DNA of 64,000 nt from contig NZ_LT574836.1 in NCBI RefSeq assembly GCF_900086725.1, forward strand, positions 726,416 through 790,415, in the 5' to 3' direction. How positions within the stretch are numbered: the stretch's first letter is position 1; each line of letters starts with the position of its first letter. The translations under genes were made by a program, and so were the position numbers. Shown piece by piece: positions 7,335 to 14,681 of the stretch. Source of the stretch: Bariatricus massiliensis. Its GTDB lineage: Bacteria; Bacillota; Clostridia; Lachnospirales; Lachnospiraceae. The notes beneath the pieces are model-generated. The model was not told where the DNA came from. It did not search any database and saw nothing but the letters and a program-made list of their open reading frames with translations.

Positions 7335-9194
7335 ATGAGAAAATTAGCTTTAAGTGATGAAATATTATTAAGAATCGAAAAACCGGCGCGCTACATCGGC
7401 AACGAGGTCAATTCTGTAAACAAAGACGCCGATAAAGTGGATGTGCGGTTTTGTATGTGTTTCCCGGACGTCTATGAAATCGGCATGTCCCATTTAGGAC
7501 TGCAGATTTTATATGATATGTTCAACCGCAGGGAAGACGTCTGGTGTGAACGTGTATTTTCGCCATGGACTGATATGGATAAGGAGATGCGCTCTGAAGG
7601 AATTCCGCTTTTTGCGCTGGAATCGCAGGATCCGGTGAGAGACTTTGATTTTCTCGGTATCACGCTCCAATTCGAGATGTGCTATACCAATATCTTACAG
7701 ATATTGGATTTGTCAGGCATCCCGCTTTCTGCCCATGAGCGTACAGAGAAAGACCCGTTTGTCATAGGCGGCGGTCCTTGTGCTTATAATCCAGAACCGC
7801 TGGCAGATTTTTTTGATTTATTTTATATTGGAGAAGGTGAGACTGTCTATGACCAGCTTTTTGATGCCTATAAGTCTTGGAAGGCATCTGGAGGCAGCCG
7901 GGAATCATTTCTTGAAATGGCGGCTGAAATAGAAGGCATATATGTTCCCTCCTTTTATGATGTAAACTATAAAGAAGACGGAACTATTGCGTCCTTCCTT
8001 CCTAACAACCCACATGCGAAAGAAAAAATACGCCGGCAGGTTGCTTCGGATATGGGGGAGACCACCTATCCATTAAAGCCTATCGTGCCATTTATCAAAG
8101 CCACACAGGACAGAGCGGTGCTGGAAATTCAGCGGGGCTGTATCCGTGGATGCCGTTTTTGTCAAGCCGGAATGGTGTACCGGCCTGCGAGGCCAAGGGA
8201 TATCGAAATGCTGAAAGAAACGGCCCGTGCTATGTTGAAAAATACAGGCCACGAAGAAATCACCTTGAGCTCTTTAAGCTCCAGTGACTACAATGAGTTA
8301 AAAGAGATTGTTTCTTTTTTAATTGAAGAATTCAAGGGACAAGGGGTGAATATTTCCCTTCCGTCTCTTCGCATCGACGCTTTTTCTTTGGACGTCATGA
8401 GCAAGGTACAGGATGTCCGCAAATCAAGCCTAACATTTGCGCCGGAGGCAGGAAGCCAGCGGATGCGTGATGTGATAAACAAGGGCTTGACCGAGTCTGA
8501 GATTATCGACGGTGCAGGGCAGGCCTTCGAGGGCGGCTGGACGAAGGTGAAGCTTTATTTCATGCTGGGACTCCCGACCGAGACGCGGGAGGATATGGAG
8601 GGAATAGCAGTCCTTTCCGATAAAGTGGCACGCCGTTACTATGAAATACCGAAGGAACAGCGTAATGGGAAATGCCAGATTACGGCCAGTTCTTCCTTTT
8701 TTGTGCCCAAGCCTTTTTCTCCCCTTCAGTGGGCGACCATGTTCTCAGCAGAAGAATATGTGGCGAAGGCCAATATAGTACAGGAAGCGATGCGGAATCA
8801 ATTGAACCGAAAGAGTCTTCGCTATAACTGGCATACCGCCGAGCTGACTGTCTTGGAGGGAACCTTCGCCAGAGGTGACAGGCGGATGGGGGCGGTTCTG
8901 CTTGAGGCATACCGTCTCGGGTGCATTTTTGATTCGTGGGATGAATATTTCCGCTATGACCTTTGGATGCAGGCATTTGAAAATACAGGAACAGATGCTG
9001 CGTTCTACAATCTGCGTCCCCGTACAAGAGACGAAATTTTCCCATGGGATTTTATTGACTGCGGCGTGACAAGGGATTTCCTCTGGAGAGAGTGGGAAAA
9101 CGCCATGCAGGGGAAGGTGACGCCGAACTGCCGGGAGAAGTGTTCCGGCTGCGGCGCGATGACATATAAGGGAGGCGTCTGCTATGAAGGTTAG
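7335..9194 (+). CDS. TIGR03960-family B12-binding radical SAM protein
   Basis: 619 residues. The N-terminal third is a cobalamin-binding-like domain (CFPDVYEIGMSHLGLQILYD, then FVIGGGPCAYNPEPL). The radical SAM core follows with the cluster motif CIRGCRFCQAG near residue 270. The C-terminal part ends with a Cys-rich tail (CREKCSGCGAMTYKGG). In Clostridia this protein is nearly always encoded directly before the DUF2344 protein and RNase G, as here; the next start lies inside this gene. The reaction is not established for the family. A GAGAGG site precedes the ATG. Confidence 0.92.
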   Translation: MRKLALSDEILLRIEKPARYIGNEVNSVNKDADKVDVRFCMCFPDVYEIGMSHLGLQILYDMFNRREDVWCERVFSPWTDMDKEMRSEGIPLFALESQDPVRDFDFLGITLQFEMCYTNILQILDLSGIPLSAHERTEKDPFVIGGGPCAYNPEPLADFFDLFYIGEGETVYDQLFDAYKSWKASGGSRESFLEMAAEIEGIYVPSFYDVNYKEDGTIASFLPNNPHAKEKIRRQVASDMGETTYPLKPIVPFIKATQDRAVLEIQRGCIRGCRFCQAGMVYRPARPRDIEMLKETARAMLKNTGHEEITLSSLSSSDYNELKEIVSFLIEEFKGQGVNISLPSLRIDAFSLDVMSKVQDVRKSSLTFAPEAGSQRMRDVINKGLTESEIIDGAGQAFEGGWTKVKLYFMLGLPTETREDMEGIAVLSDKVARRYYEIPKEQRNGKCQITASSSFFVPKPFSPLQWATMFSAEEYVAKANIVQEAMRNQLNRKSLRYNWHTAELTVLEGTFARGDRRMGAVLLEAYRLGCIFDSWDEYFRYDLWMQAFENTGTDAAFYNLRPRTRDEIFPWDFIDCGVTRDFLWREWENAMQGKVTPNCREKCSGCGAMTYKGGVCYEG

Positions 9195-9870
9195 AGTAAA
9201 ATTTCGGAAATTTGGTGTCATGAAATTTATCGGGCATCTTGATGTTATGCGGTATTTTCAGAAAGCAATCCGGAGAGCGGAAATTCCTATCAAATTCACT
9301 GGCGGCTACAGTCCCCACATGGTGATGTCTTTCGCGAACCCTCTGGGTGTCGGACTGACCAGTGACGGCGAGTACTTTGATATTGAACTGACTGAATCCA
9401 TTTCCAGCAAGGATGCAGTAGAAAGATTAAATAACGTTATGGTCGAGGGTATGGAAGTTTTAAGTGTTGTAGAGATACCCGATGACAAGAAAAATAAGGG
9501 AATGTCACTCGTGGCGGGCGCATCCTATCTGTCTACGCCGAAGAGTGGAGTGCTTCCCTGCGGTTGGGCGGAAAAGTTGATTGAATTCTACGGTCAGTCC
9601 GAGATTATAGTAATAAAGTCTACGAAGAAAAGTGAAAAAGAGGTGGATATCCGCCCAATGATTCATGAGCTGAGACCAGAGGGAGAGTCTATCTATATGA
9701 TGGTGTCAGCGGGAAGTGTAGAGAACTTGAAGCCGGAATTAGTGACGGAGGCTTTCTGCCGCTGGCTGGGAGTTGAGCCGGCGTCATTTTCCCATCACAG
9801 ACTGGAAACTTACGCGGCGTCGGCGGAAGGATTCCTCCCGTTAGAAGCACTGGGATTGGAGATTAACTAG
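9184..9870 (+). CDS. TIGR03936-family (DUF2344) radical-SAM-associated protein
   Basis: 228 residues, beginning MKVRVKFRKFGVMKFIGHLDVMRYFQ. The segments RAEIPIKFTGGYSPHMVMSFANPLGVGL and SDGEYFDIEL are the conserved family blocks. It overlaps the end of the radical SAM gene by 11 bases, consistent with a two-protein unit that in some lineages is a single fused polypeptide. The product is presumed to help the radical SAM partner, possibly on an RNA or ribosomal substrate given its neighbours; that role is inference. Confidence 0.9.
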   Translation: MKVRVKFRKFGVMKFIGHLDVMRYFQKAIRRAEIPIKFTGGYSPHMVMSFANPLGVGLTSDGEYFDIELTESISSKDAVERLNNVMVEGMEVLSVVEIPDDKKNKGMSLVAGASYLSTPKSGVLPCGWAEKLIEFYGQSEIIVIKSTKKSEKEVDIRPMIHELRPEGESIYMMVSAGSVENLKPELVTEAFCRWLGVEPASFSHHRLETYAASAEGFLPLEALGLEIN

Positions 9871-9873
9871 CAT

Positions 9874-11046
9874 ATGGAGCGGAAAATTATTATTGCTCAT
9901 GTCGGCGACCGGATTGCAGCGGTTTTGTCAGAGGAGGGGAAAATTGTAGAAATACACTACAGCCCTCAAAATGAGCCATATGCATTGGGGAGTATCTATG
10001 TTGGAAAGGTACGCCAGATTCTTCCCAATATAAATGCGGCCTTTATTGAGATTGGTGACAAAAATGAATGTTACTATTCAACAGAAGAAAAATATTCTCC
10101 CATCTTTACTTCAAAGGCAGGGAAAAAGCCGTTCTGCGTCGGAGATGAATTGTTAGTGCAGATTCAGAAGGAAGCGGTGAGAACAAAGAAACCTGTAGTG
10201 ACTGGAAACCTGAATTTCACAGGCAGGTATGCCGTGCTGACTTCCGGAAATTTGACAGTGGGCGTCTCCTCTAAGATCTCGAAACCTAAGCGTGAAGAAC
10301 TGCTCGCCAAGGCAGAAAGTTACGGGGGGCGAGGTTATGGTTTTATACTGCGGACGAATGCCGCGGATGTTCCGTGGGAGACAGTAGCTGCCGAGCTCGA
10401 AAAGCTGGAGGAGGAATATTTTCATATACGCAGAATTGCGGGGACACGCACTTGCTTTAGTTGCCTTAAGGAAGCCCCCAAGCCTTATATCTCAATGCTC
10501 CGTGATATTTACCAATCAGGGCTGGCTGAAATTGTGGCCCAAAGTGGCACATTGTATGAAGAGACTAGAGATTTTCTTGCCAAAGAACAGCCGGATGATT
10601 TGAGGCTTTTGCGGTGTTACACGGATGAACAGTACCCACTATCTAAATGTTACAGTATGGAGCATGTGACGGAAGAGGCGCTTAGAGAGCGGGTCTGGCT
10701 GAAATCCGGCTCATATCTCGTGATTCAGGAGACGGAAGCCATGCATGTCATCGACGTGAATTCTGGAAGATGTATGAAGAAAAAGAAAGAGTTTCTTGCC
10801 ATGAATCTGGAAGCGGCCAAGGAAGCTGCCAGACAAATCCGGCTCCGCAACCTTTCTGGCATTATCATGATAGATTTTATCAATATGGGCACAGACACTG
10901 AAAAACAAGAGCTGCTTGCTTATTTTCAGCATGAGTTGAATAAGGATAGAAATCCAGGTAATGTAATAGACATGACAAAACTTCAGATAGTGGAAGTCAC
11001 TAGGAAGAAAGTTAAAAAGACGCTGAAGGAGAGCTTGTATGAGTAA
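9874..11046 (+). CDS. rng: Ribonuclease E/G family endoribonuclease
   Basis: 390 residues, shorter than E. coli RNase G (about 490). An S1-like domain is embedded near the N-terminus (GSIYVGKVRQILPNINAAF, then IEIGD). The two metal-binding Asp motifs of the catalytic centre are intact: HVIDVNSGR near residue 293 and IIMIDFINM near residue 333. The protein ends soon after the second motif, with VTRKKVKKTLKESL, so the zinc-link CPxCxG and small domain of long RNase E/G proteins are absent. Expected role is rRNA processing and mRNA decay. It follows the DUF2344 gene by three bases and its end overlaps ybaK. Confidence 0.9.
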   Translation: MERKIIIAHVGDRIAAVLSEEGKIVEIHYSPQNEPYALGSIYVGKVRQILPNINAAFIEIGDKNECYYSTEEKYSPIFTSKAGKKPFCVGDELLVQIQKEAVRTKKPVVTGNLNFTGRYAVLTSGNLTVGVSSKISKPKREELLAKAESYGGRGYGFILRTNAADVPWETVAAELEKLEEEYFHIRRIAGTRTCFSCLKEAPKPYISMLRDIYQSGLAEIVAQSGTLYEETRDFLAKEQPDDLRLLRCYTDEQYPLSKCYSMEHVTEEALRERVWLKSGSYLVIQETEAMHVIDVNSGRCMKKKKEFLAMNLEAAKEAARQIRLRNLSGIIMIDFINMGTDTEKQELLAYFQHELNKDRNPGNVIDMTKLQIVEVTRKKVKKTLKESLYE

Positions 11047-11521
11047 GAAAGAAGTAAAGACTAACGCCATGCGTATTCTGGACCGTATGAGAATCCCATA
11101 TGAATATCAGATGTATGAATGTGATACTTTTACAGATGGAATCGAGACTGCTGACCGTCTGTCGCTTCCGTATCAACTTGTGTATAAAACGATTGTGACC
11201 ACTGGAAAGAGCGGTGGTCATTATGTATTTGTCCTTCCAATAGAAAAAGAGATTAACTTAAAGGAGGCCGCCCGGACGGTGGGGGAAAAATCACTGGAGA
11301 TGCTTCCGCTGAAAGACTTGACTCCATTGACGGGCTATGTGCGGGGAGGATGTACGGCCATAGGCATGAAAAAGCAGTTCCCAACTGTCATAGATAAAAG
11401 TGCAGAAAGACTGGATAAAATATATGTGAGTGGAGGACGGATCGGCATGCAGCTCGCGCTCACTCCGGAAGCACTTAAAACCGCGTCCAACGCAGTCTTC
11501 GCAGATGTGACACATGCATAA
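11039..11521 (+). CDS. ybaK: YbaK/EbsC-family Cys-tRNA(Pro) deacylase
   Basis: 160 residues, normal for YbaK. It contains the editing-domain blocks IPYEYQMYE, YKTIVTTGKSGGHYVFVLPIEKEINLK and LTGYVRGGCTAIGMKKQFPTVID; the GYVRGGC-P/T-IG element forms the active-site pocket. The enzyme hydrolyses Cys mischarged on tRNA(Pro). The start codon overlaps the end of the RNase G gene by eight bases, so it is the last gene of the four-gene operon. Confidence 0.92.
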   Translation: MSKKEVKTNAMRILDRMRIPYEYQMYECDTFTDGIETADRLSLPYQLVYKTIVTTGKSGGHYVFVLPIEKEINLKEAARTVGEKSLEMLPLKDLTPLTGYVRGGCTAIGMKKQFPTVIDKSAERLDKIYVSGGRIGMQLALTPEALKTASNAVFADVTHA

Positions 11522-11530
11522 AAAATAATA

Positions 11531-11548
11531 GAAAACCCATGGTTTTTC
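11531..11548 (+). terminator. Short hairpin with U run after ybaK
   Basis: GAAAACC-CAT-GGTTTTTC folds into a 7-bp A/T-rich stem with a 3-base loop and five Ts in its 3' arm, 10 bases after the ybaK stop. It is weak as an intrinsic terminator. Confidence 0.35.
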
Positions 11549-11577
11549 GGGAATTTGCACACAATTTATAAAAAAGG

Positions 11578-11606
11578 TTGCATTTTTTGCGTTACCGTAA
11601 TAAAGT
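11578..11606 (+). promoter_or_regulatory. Possible promoter of the aspartokinase gene
   Basis: TTGCAT, 17 bases, TAAAGT lies about 36 bases before the aspartokinase start. The whole spacer to ybaK is only about 120 bases, too small for a lysine riboswitch. Confidence 0.4.
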
Positions 11607-11642
11607 AATAAGAAAAACTACTTGAGACGGAGGGTACTAGAG

Positions 11643-12962
11643 ATGATAAAGGTGGTCAAATTTGGCGGTAGTTCGCTTGCAGATGCCGCACAGTTTAAGA
11701 AAGTTGGACAGATTATCCGCGAAGACAAATCGAGAAGGTATGTCATTCCATCTGCTCCGGGGAAACGGTTTTCGGACGATGTCAAAGTGACCGATATGCT
11801 CTACCAGTGTTATGGCGCGGCTGTACGTGAGAAAAAGTTTACTGAACTTTTGAAGAAAATAGAACTCCGTTACCAAGAAATTATCGAAGAGCTGGGATTA
11901 ACGCTTAATCTGGAAAAAGAATTCGAGATAATCCGTCAGGATTTTGGCAAAAAGGCTGGCCGGGAATATGCGGCATCCAGAGGAGAATATCTTAACGGGA
12001 TTATCATGGCCAATTATTTAGGATATACTTTTATTGACGCAGCCGAAGTGATTGCTTTTGATGAAGAAGGAGTCTTTCTATCCGAGAAGACCAACGAGCT
12101 TTTGGCCGCCCGGCTTGACGGGGTGGAGCAGGCAGTCATTCCCGGGTTTTACGGAGCTAAGCCCGACGGTTCCATCCAGACCTTCTCCAGAGGTGGTTCT
12201 GATATAACAGGTTCTCTCGTTGCAAAGGCGATTCAGGCGGATGTATATGAGAACTGGACGGATGTATCCGGATTTTTGATTGCGGACCCTCGTATTATAA
12301 AAAATCCCAAAGGAATTGAGGCTATTACATATAAAGAATTGCGGGAGCTTGCTTACATGGGGGCCTCAGTACTTCATGAAGATGCTATCTTTCCGGTTCG
12401 AAAGGAAGGAATTCCTATCAATATCCGCAATACAAATAAGCCAGAAGATAAGGGTACACTGATCGTGGAAGGCACCTGCAGGAAACCGAAGTATACGATT
12501 ACCGGAATCGCTGGAAAGAAAGGATTTGCATCGATTACGATAGAAAAGGCAATGATGAACGCGGAGATTGGGTTCGGAAGAAAGGTGTTAGGTGTATTCG
12601 AGGATCAGGGCATATCTTTTGAGCATATGCCGTCGGGAATTGACACGATGACAATTTTTGTACAGCAGGATGAATTTGAAGAGCATGAACAGCAGGTAAT
12701 CTCTGGTATCCACCGGGCTGTACAGCCGGATGACATTGAACTGGAGTCAGACCTTGCTTTGATTGCCGTGGTGGGCCGTGGCATGAAGCAGACCCGCGGC
12801 ACGGCCGGACGTATTTTTTCTGCTTTGGCCCACGCCCATGTCAATGTAAAGATGATAGATCAGGGCTCCAGTGAGCTGAATATCATTATCGGTGTCAGAG
12901 AACATGACTTTGACAATGCCATAAAGGCAATTTATGATATTTTTGTAAACACTGTGCTTTAA
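11643..12962 (+). CDS. lysC: Aspartate kinase
   Basis: 439 residues from the ATG preceded by GACGGAGGG; an in-frame ATG 21 bases upstream lacks a site. It catalyses phosphorylation of aspartate, the entry step to lysine, threonine, methionine and diaminopimelate. Seen: KFGGSSL at the N-terminus (ATP site), FSRGGSDITGS near residue 190, YENWTDVSGFL (aspartate binding), and two C-terminal ACT domains (ASITIEKAMMNAEIGFG and ALIAVVGRGMKQTRGTAGRIF). It stands alone with its own promoter. Which amino acid inhibits it cannot be read from the sequence. Confidence 0.93.
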   Translation: MIKVVKFGGSSLADAAQFKKVGQIIREDKSRRYVIPSAPGKRFSDDVKVTDMLYQCYGAAVREKKFTELLKKIELRYQEIIEELGLTLNLEKEFEIIRQDFGKKAGREYAASRGEYLNGIIMANYLGYTFIDAAEVIAFDEEGVFLSEKTNELLAARLDGVEQAVIPGFYGAKPDGSIQTFSRGGSDITGSLVAKAIQADVYENWTDVSGFLIADPRIIKNPKGIEAITYKELRELAYMGASVLHEDAIFPVRKEGIPINIRNTNKPEDKGTLIVEGTCRKPKYTITGIAGKKGFASITIEKAMMNAEIGFGRKVLGVFEDQGISFEHMPSGIDTMTIFVQQDEFEEHEQQVISGIHRAVQPDDIELESDLALIAVVGRGMKQTRGTAGRIFSALAHAHVNVKMIDQGSSELNIIIGVREHDFDNAIKAIYDIFVNTVL

Positions 12963-12999
12963 TCTACATTTAAACGGTAAAATATGGTATAGTATATGC

Positions 13000-13076
13000 G
13001 GAAGCAGTGAGGCATTCACTGCGGGCAATGGTCCGTCAACGGGCCAAATACCATAGATTAAAGCGAGGGAGCAAGC
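13000..13076 (+). ncRNA. Structured 5' leader of the CBS-domain gene (two hairpins)
   Basis: Between the aspartokinase and CBS genes are two strong dyads. GCAGTGA-GGCAT-TCACTGC at 13004-13022 is a perfect 7-bp stem. At 13028-13054, ATGGT pairs with ACCAT around an inner CCG/CGG, or alternatively GGTCCG pairs with CGGGCC (one G-U) over loop TCAA. A TATAGT -10-like box at about 12989 would start transcription just before the first stem. The second element has two competing foldings ending 22 bases before the ATG. I do not recognise it as a known Rfam motif; it may be a regulatory leader. Confidence 0.4.
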
Positions 13077-13514
13077 ATGAATATTTTATTTTTCCTGAAA
13101 CCGAAATCTGAATTGGCATATATTTATGATTACCATACTCTGCGGCAGGCCATGGAGATTATGGAGTATCACAAATATTCTTCAGTACCAATCATCAATC
13201 GGGAAGGAAAATACATAGGAACAATTACCGAGGGGGACCTTCTCTGGGGGCTGAAGGAATTGAATATATTGAATATAAAGGATGCAGAGAACATTCCAGT
13301 GACCCGGATTCAACGGCGTTTGGATTATCGTCCGGTACGCGCGGACAGCAATGTGGAAGATTTGATAGGCCGGGCCATGGAGCAGAATTTTGTTCCGGTG
13401 GTGGACGATCAGGGCAACTTTATCGGAATTGTCACTCGTAAGGATATTATCGGTTACTGTTACGACAAGATTAAGGTGATGAGCGGTAAGTCCACAAAAA
13501 AGGTAAATAATTGA
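13077..13514 (+). CDS. Two-CBS-domain protein
   Basis: 145 residues made of two CBS motifs and nothing else. CBS1 has LRQAMEIMEYHKYSSVPIINREGKYIGTITEGDLLW; CBS2 has VEDLIGRAMEQNFVPVVDDQGNFIGIVTRKDII. Such stand-alone Bateman modules bind adenine nucleotides or cyclic dinucleotides (for example AcuB, CbpA/CbpB families) and regulate a partner. GAGGGAG precedes the ATG. It sits behind a structured leader and before the L21 promoter. Ligand and partner are unknown. Confidence 0.85.
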   Translation: MNILFFLKPKSELAYIYDYHTLRQAMEIMEYHKYSSVPIINREGKYIGTITEGDLLWGLKELNILNIKDAENIPVTRIQRRLDYRPVRADSNVEDLIGRAMEQNFVPVVDDQGNFIGIVTRKDIIGYCYDKIKVMSGKSTKKVNN

Positions 13515-13533
13515 AAATAATTTATTTTGACGG

Positions 13534-13563
13534 TTGACTTTGTGCGGCGTGCTGGTGTATAAT
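13534..13563 (+). promoter_or_regulatory. Promoter of the rplU operon
   Basis: TTGACT, an 18-base spacer and TATAAT, placed about 83 bases before the rplU start, so a leader of about 75 nt is transcribed. An 8-base inverted repeat (TGTGCGGC / GCCGCACA) flanks the -10 box at 13541-13548 and 13574-13581. Confidence 0.8.
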
Positions 13564-13569
13564 ACAACA

Positions 13570-13645
13570 GTATGCCGCACAACGAGGTTATAAGCTCCAT
13601 TTCCGGACACCGCAGTTGGCGAGTAATGATAATAGGAGGTGCCAT
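13570..13645 (+). ncRNA. L21 ribosomal protein leader (probable)
   Basis: The transcribed leader before rplU contains the blocks GAGGTTATAAGCTC and GGCGAGTAATGATAATAGG, which match what I know of the Firmicutes L21 leader (Rfam L21_leader). It ends at the ribosome binding site AGGAGGTG. Known role: autogenous control of the L21 operon, presumably through binding of an operon product. Recognition is by eye from position and these blocks; a covariance-model search would decide. Confidence 0.6.
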
Positions 13646-13954
13646 ATGTACGCGATTATAGCAACAGGTGGTAAACAGTACAAAGTAGCCGAAGGCGATA
13701 TCATTAAAGTAGAAAAACTTGGTGTAGAAGCCGGTGAGTCTTATACATTTGACCAAGTGCTTGCAGTAAGCGATAACGAACTCAAAGTCGGAGCTCCGAC
13801 AGTAGAAGGTGCAACAGTAGAAGCATCTGTTATCGAGAACGGTAAAGCAAAAAAGGTTATCGTTTACAAGTATAAGAGAAAAACAGGCTATCACAAGAAA
13901 AATGGTCACAGACAGCAGTACACAGCAGTTAAGATTGAAAAAATCAACGCATAA
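13646..13954 (+). CDS. rplU: 50S ribosomal protein L21
   Basis: 102 residues, the normal bacterial length, beginning MYAIIATGGKQYKVAEGD and ending with the basic YKRKTGYHKKNGHRQQYTAVK segment that contacts 23S rRNA. The ATG is chosen because AGGAGGTG lies seven bases upstream; in-frame codons further 5' belong to the leader. First gene of the rplU-prp-rpmA operon, which ends at a strong terminator. Confidence 0.97.
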   Translation: MYAIIATGGKQYKVAEGDIIKVEKLGVEAGESYTFDQVLAVSDNELKVGAPTVEGATVEASVIENGKAKKVIVYKYKRKTGYHKKNGHRQQYTAVKIEKINA

Positions 13955-13977
13955 TTATTTGCAGAAGCTGGTGTTCT

Positions 13978-14310
13978 ATGGTAAAAGTAACCATTTATAA
14001 AAATGAAAAGAATCAATATGTCGGATTTAAAGCTGTAGGCCATGCGGGATTCAGTGAAGAGGGACAAGATGTCGTCTGTGCTGCCGTATCCGTGCTTACG
14101 ATCAACACAGTGAATGCTATCGACGCCTTTACGGATGATGAGACATCGGAATTATCTGATGAGACCGACGGATTGATTGATTTCCAAGTGAAAGGAAATC
14201 CAAGCAGTGATGCTGCACTTTTGTTGAACGCGATGGTTCTGGGACTGGAACAGATTGCAGACGACGATAACTACAGAAAGTATATGGAATTGACATTCGA
14301 GGAGGTGTAA
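13978..14310 (+). CDS. prp: Ribosomal-processing cysteine protease Prp
   Basis: 110 residues (YsxB family). The catalytic pair is visible: His22 in AVGHAGF and Cys34 in DVVCAAVSVL, at the same numbers as described for S. aureus Prp. Prp removes the N-terminal extension of L27, and the next gene encodes an L27 with exactly that extension, so protease and substrate are co-encoded. The stop is four bases before the rpmA start. Confidence 0.95.
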   Translation: MVKVTIYKNEKNQYVGFKAVGHAGFSEEGQDVVCAAVSVLTINTVNAIDAFTDDETSELSDETDGLIDFQVKGNPSSDAALLLNAMVLGLEQIADDDNYRKYMELTFEEV

Positions 14311-14314
14311 GACC

Positions 14315-14599
14315 ATGATGAAATTAAACCTTCAGTTTTTTGCTCATAAAAAGGGAGTTGGTTCTACAAAGAACGGCCGTGACTCTGAATCCAAGAGACT
14401 TGGAGCCAAGAGAGCAGACGGACAGTTTGTAAAAGCTGGTAATATCCTTTACAGACAGCGCGGAACTAAGATTCACCCAGGCGTGAATGTAGGACGCGGC
14501 GGAGATGATACATTGTTTGCATTAGTAGACGGTGTTGTCAGATTTGAAAGAAAAGGAAGAGATAAGAAGCAGGTTTCTATCTATCCGGTAGCTGAATAA
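14315..14599 (+). CDS. rpmA: 50S ribosomal protein L27 (with Prp-cleaved N-terminus)
   Basis: 94 residues. The protein starts MMKLNLQFFAHKKGVGST; LQFFA followed by a basic stretch is the Prp cleavage motif of Firmicutes L27, so mature L27 should begin at or next to Ala10. Two adjacent ATGs exist; the first gives nine residues before Ala10, as in the staphylococcal protein, and follows GGAGGTG at good spacing. The rest (NGRDSESKRLGAKRADGQFV, RQRGTKIHPG, GGDDTLFAL) is canonical. L27 lies at the peptidyl transferase centre. Confidence 0.97.
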   Translation: MMKLNLQFFAHKKGVGSTKNGRDSESKRLGAKRADGQFVKAGNILYRQRGTKIHPGVNVGRGGDDTLFALVDGVVRFERKGRDKKQVSIYPVAE

Positions 14600-14612
14600 T
14601 AAGAGTAGTTTC

Positions 14613-14647
14613 AAAAGACAGGAAGCGGATGTTTTCCTGTCTTTTTT
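14613..14647 (+). terminator. Intrinsic terminator of the rplU-prp-rpmA operon
   Basis: AAAAGACAGGAA and TTCCTGTCTTTT form a perfect 12-bp stem with a 9-base loop, running into a T tract, 13 bases after the rpmA stop. Confidence 0.9.
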
Positions 14648-14681
14648 AAAAAGTAATAAAGAATAGAAAGAGGAAGTATTT

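Noticed and set aside
11522..11642. Lysine riboswitch before aspartokinase
   Set aside because: The spacer is only 121 bases, too short for the lysine aptamer of about 170 nt, and shows only one short stem.
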